Part shown: positions 1 through 9,014 of the stretch, one piece after another | Position numbering within the stretch: position 1 is the first letter of the stretch | Layout of the letters: every line of letters begins with the position of its first letter | Origin: a bacterium 1xD8-48 | Lineage (GTDB): Bacteria; Bacillota; Clostridia; Lachnospirales; Lachnospiraceae | NCBI GenBank assembly: GCA_009917455.1 | Contig: QZDS01000004.1 | Span: 62,001 to 126,000 of the forward strand | Length of the DNA: 64,000 bases | Direction of reading: 5' to 3' | Notes under the pieces: model-generated | Told to the model about the DNA's origin: nothing | The model's database searches: none | The model's input: only the letters and a program-made list of their open reading frames with translations | Position numbers and translations under genes: made by a program

Positions 1-1
1 G

Positions 2-1345
2 GAGCCCATTTTGGGAATGGAGGAGCCTTTTTATTATCGGAACAAGGCCCAGTATCCTGTAGGACAAAATAAAGAGGGAGAACCCGTCACAGGCTTTTAT
101 GCGGGAAGAACCCACTCCATCGTGGCAAATACAGAATGCCATCTGGGAGTAAAAGAAAATAAGGAAATACTGGAGATTATCCTTGCTTATATGAGGGAAA
201 ACAGGGTTCCTGCCTATGATGAGAGCACAGGGAAGGGACTGATTCGCCATGTCCTGATTCGCAAGGGCTTTTTCAGCGGGGAAATCATGGTGTGCCTTGT
301 GGTGAATTTGAAGGGTGCTCAAAGAAAACTGCCGGCGCAGCAGAAGCTTTTGGATAAACTTTTGACAATACCCAATATGACAAGTGTGTCGCTTAATATC
401 AATACGGAAAGGACAAACGTGATTCTCGGACAGGAAATACGCCTGATTTGGGGAAAAGAGACGATAAAAGATACCATCCATGTATGTGATGCGGACAATA
501 ATTTTGAGCGGACAGGCAGGGGCATCACCTATGCGATTTCGCCGGTGTCCTTTTATCAGGTGAACCCTGTGCAGACGGAAAAGCTGTACAGTCTGGCTTT
601 GTCCTATGCAGAGCTTACCGGGCAGGAGACGGTCTGGGATTTGTACTGCGGTATCGGCACGATTTCCCTGTTTCTGGCGGCGAAGGCAAAGAAGGTCTAC
701 GGGGTGGAGGTGATTCCGCAGGCGGTTGAGAACGCCAGGGAAAACGCCGTAAGCAACGGGATTTTTAATGCGGAATTTTTTGTCGGAAAAGCGGAGGAAG
801 TGCTGCCGGAGAAATATAAAAAGGACGGTATCTTTGCTGATGTGATTGTGGTGGACCCACCCAGAAAGGGGTGCGATGCCGCCTGCCTTGATACGATTCT
901 GAAAATGGCGCCGCAGCGGGTGGTGTATGTAAGCTGTGACAGCGCAACGCTGGCAAGGGATTTGAAGGTACTCTGCGGCGGAGGGTATGAGGTGGAGAGA
1001 GTGAGGGCGGTGGATATGTTTCCGATGACGGTGGGGGTGGAGACGGTATGTTTATTGTCCAAACTTAATGTCGAGCATCATATTGAGGTGGATGTGAATT
1101 TAGACGAGATGGATTTGACGAAGGCGGAGAGTAAGGCGACTTATGAGGAGATTAAAGGTTATGTCAAGGAAAATATGGGGTTACATGTTAGTAATCTGTA
1201 CATTGCGCAAGTAAAGCGGAAATGTGGTATAATCGAGAGAGAAAATTATAATAAGGCAAAAACAGAAAGTTCTAAACAGCCACAGTGTCCGTTGGAGAAG
1301 GAAAAGGCTATCAAAGCGGCACTGAGATATTTTGGGATGATTTAA
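2..1345 (+). CDS. rlmD: 23S rRNA (uracil-5-)-methyltransferase, RlmD/RumA type (5' end outside window)
   Basis: SAM-dependent methyltransferase of the TrmA/RlmD family, which converts a uridine of 23S rRNA to 5-methyluridine. The reading frame is open to the first bases of the window, so the N-terminus (in this family usually a TRAM domain and cysteine cluster) is missing. Visible residues include the YRNK motif near the start, the SAM-binding DLYCGIGT (about 210-217), DPPRKG (about 282) and the catalytic-cysteine motif SCDSATLARD (about 308). After the methyltransferase fold there is an extra C-terminal segment of about 95 residues (visible 351-444, containing ESKATYEEIK and IIERENYNK), recalled as typical of clostridial members. 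The gene ends 23 bp before hsdR, making it the left flank of the A+T-rich defence island. Which uridine is modified cannot be told from sequence. Confidence 0.9.
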   Translation, partial: EPILGMEEPFYYRNKAQYPVGQNKEGEPVTGFYAGRTHSIVANTECHLGVKENKEILEIILAYMRENRVPAYDESTGKGLIRHVLIRKGFFSGEIMVCLVVNLKGAQRKLPAQQKLLDKLLTIPNMTSVSLNINTERTNVILGQEIRLIWGKETIKDTIHVCDADNNFERTGRGITYAISPVSFYQVNPVQTEKLYSLALSYAELTGQETVWDLYCGIGTISLFLAAKAKKVYGVEVIPQAVENARENAVSNGIFNAEFFVGKAEEVLPEKYKKDGIFADVIVVDPPRKGCDAACLDTILKMAPQRVVYVSCDSATLARDLKVLCGGGYEVERVRAVDMFPMTVGVETVCLLSKLNVEHHIEVDVNLDEMDLTKAESKATYEEIKGYVKENMGLHVSNLYIAQVKRKCGIIERENYNKAKTESSKQPQCPLEKEKAIKAALRYFGMI

Positions 1346-1368
1346 TACATAAAAAATGGAGATCAAAA

Positions 1369-4300
1369 ATGCTGACATTTAATGAAGATACAAGGGTAAA
1401 AGTTCCTGCTACAATTCAATTTCTTAGGTTGAATTATAATTATCAGTCATTGAAAACAGATGACATTGATATAGATTTTAATACAAAGATTTTCGTAAAC
1501 AGGTTTAAACCCGCGCTTGAAATTATTAATAGCAGAAAATTTACATATGATGAGATTAAGGCTATTGTTACAGATATTCATAATGTGTTAAAGAATAATG
1601 ATTTGGGAAAAGAGTTTTATAATTGGCTTATTGATCCAAAGGATAAGGTAAAGCTTATTGATTTTGAGGACATAACAAAAAACGATTTTGCAGTTGTGGA
1701 TGAATTGCCGTTTAGCGTAGTGGAAGGAACGGAGGAGGGTTCTTTCAGACCTGATATTAATATTTTGATTAATGGTATGCCGCTTGCATTTCTGGAGGTA
1801 AAGAAGCCCAATAATGAGGGTGGTATACAGAAAGAATTTGATAGAATGATAAATAAGAGATTGCAGAATCCGGACTATAGGAAATTCTTCAATCTCATTC
1901 AGTTGGTATCTTTTTCTAATAATATGGAATATGAAGAGGATGACGATGCAGAAGATGTAAAGGCGGGCTCATTTTATACAACGCCAAATGGAAATAATAC
2001 CAGCTTTTCGTTTTTCAGAGAGGATAATGAACAGTATCATTTAACATATCCATACAAAGAGATTGATGAGGCTACAATTAAATATATAATGAACGACTGC
2101 GGTTATAATCCGGACGAAACAGATACGCCGGAGTTTGCGGAGAACCTGAAGACAGGAACACCTTGTAATAGTTTTGTAACTTCTGTATTTGACAAGGAAA
2201 GATTTTTATATTTCTTGCAGTATGGGATTATGTTTATTAGCAGCCAGATTCCGGAGAAGCACATTATGCGCTATCCTCAATTCTTTGCCACTAGAAAAAT
2301 TATTGAAAGATTAAAAACTGGCGGTAAGGGAGGCATTATCTGGCATACACAAGGTTCCGGGAAGACAGCGATAGCAGCTTTTTCTAATCGTATTATCAGG
2401 GATTATTATTCCAAGAAAGACATCAGCACAAGATTTTTCTTTGTGGTGGACAGACTTGATTTGCTCACGCAAGCCAGTATCGAGTTTACTAATAGAGGCT
2501 TGAATACTGTTAATTGCGAAAATAAGACAAGTTTTAGCAAAGAGCTGAATAAGGCTCTTTCAACAGATGTTGGTAGTAAGGCAATTGGTGAAATATGTGT
2601 TGTAAATATACAAAAATTCGAGGGGAAAATGCCAGAGGCAAAGAATGATTATAATGCCAAAGTCCAGCGTATCTTTTTTGTTGATGAAGCGCATAGAAGT
2701 TACTCTTCCACAGGTGAATTTTTTAAAAATCTTATGATTTGTGATATGGATGCAATTTATATTGCACTTACTGGTACACCGTTACTTTCAAAGAAAGAAC
2801 GTTCTAATTTGAAGTTTGGCGATTATATTCATAAATATTTTTATGATAAATCCATTGCGGATGGATATACACTTAGAATCAAAAAGGAAAATATTGATAC
2901 TGTTGCAAAAACTGAAATTAAAAAGAATCTGGAAATAGAAGATAAACAGCTTGAAGATAAAGATGTTTACGAATCTGATGCTTATGTAAATGCTTTGGGT
3001 GCATTTATAGAAAAGGACTTTGTTAATTTTAGACTCCAAAACACGGATACATCTATAGGCGGGATGATTGTTTGCAGAACAAATCCGCAGGCGAAAAAGG
3101 TTCATCAGTGGTTTAAAGATAATTCAAAGTTAAATACTGGACTTGTTATCACAGATACAAATGATCCGAAGCAAAAGCAAATCAATAAAAATAATCAAGT
3201 GGACTTTAGAGAAACGCTTGCTCCTGATATTTTAGTTGTAAATTTCATGCTTACGACAGGATATGATGTGAAGCGTTTGAAAAAAATGTATCTCCTGCGG
3301 GGTCCACATGCACAGTCACTTTTGCAGACTATATCAAGAGTAAACAGACCATATAAGTCTCCAAACGGAAAGATTTATAAGTATGGCTATATCGTTGATT
3401 TTGTGGATATAGAGCAGGAGTATGACAAGACCATAGAAGCCTACATAAAAGAACTTGAAGCAGACCTTAATGAAAATGGAGAAAATGAAGGCTCTCTTTC
3501 CGGATTGGTGGTTGATAAAGAAGATATTAACAGGAAGTATCATAAGTATACAGATGAGCTGGAAGATATTATTTCTACGGATAATTTGGAAAGGTTTTCA
3601 AAACAGCTTACATTTTATAATAAAGAGACGCTGCTTAAAATTAGAAGGCTCTTAAATGGAATCAAAGAATGTCAGACAGAGTTTATTCTTTCAAGAGCCA
3701 TGGATTATGCTACGCAGATTGATTCTGATAAAAATAAAAAGCTCTTGAAATCAACACAGGAGAGAATTGATTTTATAAATCTTTCTCAGAACACTGTTGA
3801 TATGATGGATGTAATCTCAAATGAAGAAGTAGTGGAGATTTTGTATGAATTTATAAAAGTGAAAATTATCATTATGGATCTCGGACAGATGACGCAGGAT
3901 AACCCTAAGTTCCAGAGATTCTCAAAAGTTGTCAGGGATATACAAAATGAGATAAAGAAGAATAAAAATAAAAGCGATATTAAAATCAGAAAGCTGGATG
4001 AGTTATTGCAGAAGATTTTTAATGATTTGTCCATTTCAGATTTAAATGATTTAGATTCTATTACTGATGAATTGTTAGAGGCTCTTGAGAGGGCAAGAAA
4101 TATCAATTATGAAAATGAAAGGTTATCGAAAATTTACGGTGGCAGCTATGCTTTTGTGAAAACTTATCAGGATGCAATAGAAATATATCCTGCTGATAAA
4201 TCTGAGATTGAGCGTACTTTAGTTATCATATATAACGAAATAAAAAATGCTTTAGATAAAGAAATTGTTGCGATTCAGGGAAGAAAAAATTTTGTAGATT

Positions 4301-4416
4301 CCATAAAATCAAAAGCAACAAAAATTCTTTTGAAAGAAAAATTGTATGGAAAAATAAAAGGATTTTATGTACAGTTACTGAATGATTTATACACGAATAT
4401 ACAGTTATTTAAATAA
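1369..4416 (+). CDS. hsdR: Type I restriction enzyme, R subunit (HsdR)
   Basis: Restriction and DNA-translocation subunit of a type I restriction-modification complex: ATP-driven translocation followed by cleavage of unmodified DNA. The 1015-residue protein has a PD-(D/E)xK nuclease core (D129 ... E143-V-K145), helicase Walker A TQGSGKT (about 327-333), DEAH (about 439-442), motif III TGTP (about 468) and a motif VI-like QTISRVNRPY. The reading frame extends upstream to 1285 inside rlmD, but the ATG at 1369 has a GGAG 7 bases upstream and begins with the expected LTFNEDTRVK. Length and motif order are normal for the family. It is the first gene of hsdR-hsdM-hsdS, 11 bp before hsdM. Base composition is clearly more A+T-rich than the flanking chromosome, in keeping with horizontal transfer. 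No disruption is seen. Confidence 0.95.
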   Translation: MLTFNEDTRVKVPATIQFLRLNYNYQSLKTDDIDIDFNTKIFVNRFKPALEIINSRKFTYDEIKAIVTDIHNVLKNNDLGKEFYNWLIDPKDKVKLIDFEDITKNDFAVVDELPFSVVEGTEEGSFRPDINILINGMPLAFLEVKKPNNEGGIQKEFDRMINKRLQNPDYRKFFNLIQLVSFSNNMEYEEDDDAEDVKAGSFYTTPNGNNTSFSFFREDNEQYHLTYPYKEIDEATIKYIMNDCGYNPDETDTPEFAENLKTGTPCNSFVTSVFDKERFLYFLQYGIMFISSQIPEKHIMRYPQFFATRKIIERLKTGGKGGIIWHTQGSGKTAIAAFSNRIIRDYYSKKDISTRFFFVVDRLDLLTQASIEFTNRGLNTVNCENKTSFSKELNKALSTDVGSKAIGEICVVNIQKFEGKMPEAKNDYNAKVQRIFFVDEAHRSYSSTGEFFKNLMICDMDAIYIALTGTPLLSKKERSNLKFGDYIHKYFYDKSIADGYTLRIKKENIDTVAKTEIKKNLEIEDKQLEDKDVYESDAYVNALGAFIEKDFVNFRLQNTDTSIGGMIVCRTNPQAKKVHQWFKDNSKLNTGLVITDTNDPKQKQINKNNQVDFRETLAPDILVVNFMLTTGYDVKRLKKMYLLRGPHAQSLLQTISRVNRPYKSPNGKIYKYGYIVDFVDIEQEYDKTIEAYIKELEADLNENGENEGSLSGLVVDKEDINRKYHKYTDELEDIISTDNLERFSKQLTFYNKETLLKIRRLLNGIKECQTEFILSRAMDYATQIDSDKNKKLLKSTQERIDFINLSQNTVDMMDVISNEEVVEILYEFIKVKIIIMDLGQMTQDNPKFQRFSKVVRDIQNEIKKNKNKSDIKIRKLDELLQKIFNDLSISDLNDLDSITDELLEALERARNINYENERLSKIYGGSYAFVKTYQDAIEIYPADKSEIERTLVIIYNEIKNALDKEIVAIQGRKNFVDSIKSKATKILLKEKLYGKIKGFYVQLLNDLYTNIQLFK

Positions 4417-4427
4417 GGAGAATTACT

Positions 4428-6101
4428 ATGCCGGATATTTTTACGTTGGAGAACAAAATAAAACAGATGATTGATGAAATGAAGGGGCTTTGCCAGACAA
4501 ACGGACTGTCAAATCAGGCAAGTGAAGAAGTGGTAATTACTTCCGTATTTCTCTACAAGTTTCTAAATGATAAGTTTATGGAAAATATGAAAGATTTTGC
4601 AAATGATATGGATATGAGTACAGATAAAGTTTTAGAAGATGATGATATGCTGGCAGGATTTTATGATACATATCCACAGGATGTAGCTTTTAAGTATGAA
4701 GATACCATTGAATGTTTGATTAATAAAGTCGGGAACAACGATTTTTATAAGCTTTTTGATGATGCACTGGAGAGGATTTCTAATTATCCGGAAAATGAAG
4801 AATTTAGTATTGATACGGCGGATGGTGGAAGAAAACCATTGTTTACCAGAGTGACAGAGAATGTGGAAGCATCAAAGAGAAATAATTTTGCTAAGAATAT
4901 TTTTGGAATTATCAGTCAGGACAAATTTGATTTTGGAGAAGCATTTAAAAATAATTTTGATTTCTATAGTGCGATTTTTGAACATCTGATTAAAGACTAC
5001 AATGTTGCCAGCGGCGTATATGCGGAATATTTCACACCACAGGCTATTTCTGCCATTATAGCAAAGATTTTAGTAGAGATGTCTCCGGTAGAGGATAAAA
5101 TATATGATGTGTATGACCCATCCGCAGGTTCGGGTTCATTGGTGCTTCATCTGGCAAACACTTTAGGGAAAGGAAGTTTCGGAGATAAAGCACAAGTTTA
5201 TACACAGGATATTTCCGGCAAGTCATCAAGATTTTTAAGGACAAATATGCTACTTAATGGTCTTACAAATAGTTTGGACAATATCATTGAGGGAGACACG
5301 CTGGAAACACCGGCACATTATAAAGTGGCACATGATCCAAGCTCCGGAGTAAAGCAGTTTGATTATATTACATCAAATCCCCCATTCAAAATGGATTTTT
5401 CTTCTACCAGAAATATGATTGAACAGAAGTGGGAGGATTCAGAACTAAGGGATGGAATTAAAAGATTCTTTGCCGGAGTTCCTAAAATCCCAAATAAGAA
5501 AAAGGAATCAATGGGAGTATATTTGTGCTTTATTCAACATATTCTGTGGAGCTTAAAGGAGGACGGAAAGGCAGCTATTGTTGTGCCGACAGGATTTATA
5601 ACGGCGCAGTCGGGTATTGAAAAGACAGTGCGCCAGACGATAGTTGACAAACATTGGTTGAAGGGCGTTATTTCTATGCCGTCTAATATCTTTGCCAATA
5701 CAGGGACAAATGTATCTGTTCTCTTTATAGATAAGTCAAACCAAGATGGAAATATCATGCTTATAGATGCGTCCAAACTGGGAGAAAAGAGGAAAGAGGG
5801 AAAGAATCAGAGAACGGTTTTACGTCCTGATGAAGTAGCGAAGATAGAAGATACATTTATTAATCAGGAAGTAATTGAAGACTTTAGTGTTTCCGTTACA
5901 TATGAGCAGATTGCTGAAAAGAATTATTCGTTATCAGCAGGGCAGTATTTTGAAGTGAGGATTGAGTTTGTGGAATTGTCACAAGAGGCATTTGAGCGGA
6001 GAATGACGGCATATGCTGATAGATTGGGAAAGTTGTTTGCTGAGGGAAAGTCTTTGGAAGATGAAATAAAACAAAGGTTGGAGGACCTGAAATATGAGTA
6101 A
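4428..6101 (+). CDS. hsdM: Type I DNA methyltransferase, M subunit (HsdM)
   Basis: N6-adenine DNA methyltransferase subunit that protects host DNA and is needed for restriction by the HsdR2M2S complex. The 557-residue protein has an N-terminal helical HsdM domain (about 1-150), the conserved GVYAEYFTPQ just before the catalytic domain, the SAM motif DPSAGSGSL (about 230-238) and catalytic NPPF (about 317-320). A GGAG lies just upstream of the ATG. The stop codon overlaps the hsdS start by 8 bp, implying translational coupling. All key motifs are intact, so the subunit should be active. The target sequence is set by HsdS and cannot be read from this gene. Confidence 0.95.
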   Translation: MPDIFTLENKIKQMIDEMKGLCQTNGLSNQASEEVVITSVFLYKFLNDKFMENMKDFANDMDMSTDKVLEDDDMLAGFYDTYPQDVAFKYEDTIECLINKVGNNDFYKLFDDALERISNYPENEEFSIDTADGGRKPLFTRVTENVEASKRNNFAKNIFGIISQDKFDFGEAFKNNFDFYSAIFEHLIKDYNVASGVYAEYFTPQAISAIIAKILVEMSPVEDKIYDVYDPSAGSGSLVLHLANTLGKGSFGDKAQVYTQDISGKSSRFLRTNMLLNGLTNSLDNIIEGDTLETPAHYKVAHDPSSGVKQFDYITSNPPFKMDFSSTRNMIEQKWEDSELRDGIKRFFAGVPKIPNKKKESMGVYLCFIQHILWSLKEDGKAAIVVPTGFITAQSGIEKTVRQTIVDKHWLKGVISMPSNIFANTGTNVSVLFIDKSNQDGNIMLIDASKLGEKRKEGKNQRTVLRPDEVAKIEDTFINQEVIEDFSVSVTYEQIAEKNYSLSAGQYFEVRIEFVELSQEAFERRMTAYADRLGKLFAEGKSLEDEIKQRLEDLKYE

Positions 6102-7299
6102 TTTAAAAGAATATAGATTTGACGAATTGTATCAAATGGATTCAGGAATAAGTACAACAAAAGATCAAGCAGGGCATGGAGCGCCCTTTGTATCTTTTAG
6201 AGATATATATAATAATCCAATTTTACCTGATATTTTGACTGAAAAAATGGATACATCAGAAGAAGAGCAAAAAAGATATTCTGTAAAAAAAGGAGATATT
6301 TTTTTGACAAGGACAAGTGAAGTATTGGATGAATTAGCAATGAGTAGTGTTGCAGTTAAAGATTATCCTAAAGCAACATTTAGTGGTTTTGCTAAAAGGC
6401 TTAGACCAATACAAGATAATATAACATATGATAAGTTTATGGCGTTTTATCTTAGGAGTATTTATTTTAGAAAAGTAATTAATGCTAAGGCTATTATGAC
6501 ATTGCGGGCTAGTTTTAATGAACAGATTTTTTCATACATTAAGTTATTGTTACCAGATTATCAGATACAAGTAAAGATAGGTGATTTCTTTTATAAAATT
6601 GAGTGTAAGATAAGGAATAACAATAAAATTTGTGCAGAACTGGAGTCAATGGCAAAAACAATTTATGATTATTGGTTTTTGCAGTTTGAATTTCCAAATG
6701 AAGATGGGAAACCTTATAAATCCTCTGGTGGGAAAATGGTTTGGAATAATGAATTGAAAAGCGAAATTCCAGAGGGATGGGAAGTAAAAGAAATCGGCAC
6801 TATTTTAGATGCAATACCTAAGACAAAAAAGTATTCCGTATCAGAATACAAGCGGGAAGGGAAATACCCAATTATTGACCAGAGCAAAAAATATATATGT
6901 GGATATACAGATAATCAAGATGATTTGATAAAATTTGGGAGTGCAATTATCTTTGGAGATCATACTAAAGAAATAAAATATGTTAATTTTCCATTTGCAA
7001 GAGGTGCGGATGGAACACAAATATTGGTATCAAATAATGATAGATTATCTAACTATCTTTTATATTTACAGATCAGTCAAATGGATTTAGTGAATCAGGG
7101 ATATTCAAGATATTTCAAATTTCTTAAAGATAGAATAGTAATTATTCCTTCTGAAACTATTAATAAAAAATTTGAAAAAATAACTTGTGATTTTACTATT
7201 AAAGTTAGAAACAATCTTTTTGAAAATCAAAGCCTTATATCATTACGAGATTTTCTATTGCCATTATTAATGAATGGACAGATTGGATTTAAAGCGTGA
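6094..7299 (+). CDS. hsdS: Type I restriction-modification specificity subunit (HsdS)
   Basis: Sequence-recognition subunit of the type I complex. The 401 residues show the usual plan: a first target recognition domain (about 1-150), a central conserved spacer (ELESMAKTIYDYWF and NEDGKPYKSSGGKMVW, about 190-230), a second recognition domain (about 230-355) and a C-terminal conserved helix ending near LLPLLMNGQI. Two full recognition domains predict a bipartite target. The start overlaps hsdM by 8 bp. No second or partial hsdS copy, inverted repeat or hsdS-dedicated invertase is visible, so phase variation by inversion is not supported here. The first recognition domain is very A+T-rich, as is common for exchanged specificity domains. 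Confidence 0.92.
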   Translation: MSNLKEYRFDELYQMDSGISTTKDQAGHGAPFVSFRDIYNNPILPDILTEKMDTSEEEQKRYSVKKGDIFLTRTSEVLDELAMSSVAVKDYPKATFSGFAKRLRPIQDNITYDKFMAFYLRSIYFRKVINAKAIMTLRASFNEQIFSYIKLLLPDYQIQVKIGDFFYKIECKIRNNNKICAELESMAKTIYDYWFLQFEFPNEDGKPYKSSGGKMVWNNELKSEIPEGWEVKEIGTILDAIPKTKKYSVSEYKREGKYPIIDQSKKYICGYTDNQDDLIKFGSAIIFGDHTKEIKYVNFPFARGADGTQILVSNNDRLSNYLLYLQISQMDLVNQGYSRYFKFLKDRIVIIPSETINKKFEKITCDFTIKVRNNLFENQSLISLRDFLLPLLMNGQIGFKA

Positions 7300-7321
7300 T
7301 TGTAAGAAGAAAGGAATATAT

Positions 7322-7999
7322 ATGAACAAAGAACAAATATACGTTGCTTTTCGTAAAAAGGCTGAAAGTGATGAACATTATTTCAAATTTGAAAAGTTTG
7401 GAATTATTGAAGAAACATTGGCTTATTTTGGATTTGCTTCAAAGGAATTTAAAGGATCATCTTCTTGGGTGCATGAAGACAATCTGAAAACATTACATGA
7501 TTTTATGATAAATGAAGCTACGGACGAGCAGTTGAGATTGATTTATCAAGTTGCTACCGGAGAAGAAAAAATACCAGAAATTAATCCTGTATTGCCGTCA
7601 TCAGGCATGGGGGTTGTATCCATGCCTATGAATAGAGATAAGTACGATTGTGTGGATCAGATTCGACAGGGAACAAAGGCAGCAATAGAAGAGACAGGAA
7701 ACGAAGCTTATTATGTTGATTTGGATGTACATAATGGAAACATAAGTGATAAGATTGTAGAGGAAATTCGCAACTGTAAGTTTTTAGTTGCTGATTTTAC
7801 TTGTCAAAATACTGGTGTATATTATGAGGTTGGCTATGCTAAGGGCATAGGGAAAACAGTAATATATACTTGCCGACAAGATGATTTTGCGAATGTTTAT
7901 TTTGATATAAAACAAATTCAGTTTGTGTTATGGACAGATGAGAAAGATTTAGAGGTTAAATTAAAAGAACAGATTGATAAGTCTGGCTTAGCAAATTAA
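7322..7999 (+). CDS. Nucleoside 2-deoxyribosyltransferase/TIR-like fold protein, putative defence component
   Basis: A 225-residue protein with two parts. The N-terminal ~90 residues have no family I recognise. The C-terminal ~130 residues look like the nucleoside 2-deoxyribosyltransferase/TIR-like superfamily: a beta strand (GMGVVSMPM), a Rossmann-like core, then ADFTCQNTGVYYEVGYAKG with the glutamate typical of the ribosyl-binding site, followed by GKTVIYTCRQDD and a final strand ending VLW. Proteins with this C-terminal pattern often sit in defence islands, and relatives cleave N-glycosidic bonds of nucleosides or NAD; activity here is inference. The frame is open from 7274 inside hsdS, but the ATG at 7322 has an AAGGA 8 bases upstream and gives the cleaner start. 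It lies 22 bp after hsdS and probably shares its transcript. Confidence 0.7.
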   Translation: MNKEQIYVAFRKKAESDEHYFKFEKFGIIEETLAYFGFASKEFKGSSSWVHEDNLKTLHDFMINEATDEQLRLIYQVATGEEKIPEINPVLPSSGMGVVSMPMNRDKYDCVDQIRQGTKAAIEETGNEAYYVDLDVHNGNISDKIVEEIRNCKFLVADFTCQNTGVYYEVGYAKGIGKTVIYTCRQDDFANVYFDIKQIQFVLWTDEKDLEVKLKEQIDKSGLAN

Positions 8000-8041
8000 G
8001 TAGGAATAGTTAAACAAATTATTTAGAAAAAAGGAGCAATG

Positions 8042-8245
8042 ATGGGAATAAATATAGGAAATGGAAATAAAATTAAAAATTCTAATATTGCTGAAAAAAT
8101 AGAAGGGGATTTGTCAGGAGGAAAGAGAAAATTTTATGAAAAACATCCTTGGATTTCCGGGCTTGCGATATCGTTTGCTGTTGGATTTCTTTTATTATTT
8201 CATTTTTGGGAAAATGTCATTAATTGGATTGAGGGGTGGTTTTAA
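8042..8245 (+). CDS. Small single-pass membrane protein with IGxxNKIKxSxIA motif
   Basis: Unrecognised 67-residue protein. Residues 3-20 form the motif INIGNGNKIKNSNIAEKI, a short polar repeat resembling one turn of a beta-solenoid. A lysine-rich linker follows, then one transmembrane helix (about 38-58, GLAISFAVGFLLLF), ending WIEGWF. The same motif closes the next protein (ITIGDKNKIKDSTIASEI), so the two products probably bind each other or a common partner. ATG codons at 8039 and 8042 are both possible; the second sits better from the AGGAG at 8032-8036. The stop codon TAA overlaps the ATG of the AbiTii gene (TAATG), giving tight coupling. Likely role: membrane anchor of a defence complex, by inference only. 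Confidence 0.65.
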   Translation: MGINIGNGNKIKNSNIAEKIEGDLSGGKRKFYEKHPWISGLAISFAVGFLLLFHFWENVINWIEGWF

Positions 8246-8937
8246 TGGCTAAAAGTCAAATTATAAAAGATTTGGCAAATGGAACAGTGGATTTACATAC
8301 TTCTTTGAAAAGGGCGAAAGTAATATTCCAAGAAATCGGGAGTGAAGATTTGAGCCGTTGGATAAGAAATGAACTTGAAGGCTATAAAGACAAAGAAGAT
8401 GTGCCGGAATATAGAAAAGTAAGAGGTTCATTAGTTGGATGTTATATAGCGGGAGGCGTTAAATGTGAAAATGTCGCAATTCCAACTAATAATGTGGATG
8501 ACGATGTAGTTAATGGACTTCTTGTAAATTATGCGAAGCAATCAGTTTTTACATTACAACATGCGATTGCAGAGAATCATTCTTTTGAAAGACCTTTAGT
8601 GGATTATGAGTGTAAATATTTATCACAAAAAACGGGATGTTATATTTATAAGGCTTCTGTTCAAACTGATAATTCTTCTATAGTAGATATATTACCACAA
8701 GTAGAGAGTATATTAATGGAACTTTTATGCTATATTGAAAAACAATTTGGTAATTTAGATGATTTAGACATTGATATAGATAGCAAAAGTGAAAGGGAAA
8801 TGAAAGAAATAGCAGATCATATTTGTGTAATTATATATAATGACCAGAGTATTACTATTGGTGATAAAAATAAAATTAAAGATTCTACAATTGCGTCTGA
8901 AATTTCAGATGGATTAAAGAAAATCCGAAAAGATTAA
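8245..8937 (+). CDS. AbiTii-domain protein (abortive-infection type)
   Basis: A 230-residue protein whose N-terminal ~45 residues match the AbiTii domain pattern: a helix with SLKRAKVIFQEIG, then the conserved LSRWIRNELEGY. The middle (about 60-170) has no recognised family. The C-terminus carries ITIGDKNKIKDSTIA, the same motif that opens the preceding small membrane protein. AbiTii domains occur in abortive-infection and other anti-phage proteins, often with variable partners; the mechanism is unknown. The ATG at 8245 lies 8 bases after GAGGGG and overlaps the preceding stop. It is the last gene of the hsd-linked transcript, followed by a rho-independent terminator at 8982-9014. Confidence 0.75.
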   Translation: MAKSQIIKDLANGTVDLHTSLKRAKVIFQEIGSEDLSRWIRNELEGYKDKEDVPEYRKVRGSLVGCYIAGGVKCENVAIPTNNVDDDVVNGLLVNYAKQSVFTLQHAIAENHSFERPLVDYECKYLSQKTGCYIYKASVQTDNSSIVDILPQVESILMELLCYIEKQFGNLDDLDIDIDSKSEREMKEIADHICVIIYNDQSITIGDKNKIKDSTIASEISDGLKKIRKD

Positions 8938-8981
8938 TCTATCGTTTGTCAGAGAATTAACTAATTTTGTTTAGAAAATGT

Positions 8982-9014
8982 AAGAGCCAAGAATAAAATG
9001 CTTGGTTCTTTTTT
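8982..9014 (+). terminator. Rho-independent terminator after the hsd/AbiTii operon
   Basis: Ten-base stem AAGAGCCAAG / CTTGGTTCTT (one G-U pair) with a 9-base loop, followed by a T tract. It lies 45 bp past the AbiTii stop codon and marks the end of the operon starting at hsdR. Confidence 0.85.

Noticed and set aside
6094..7299. Phase-variable hsdS by DNA inversion
   Set aside because: Only one hsdS copy, no inverted repeats seen around it, and the recombinase is 4 kb away with the architecture of an integrase rather than an hsdS invertase.
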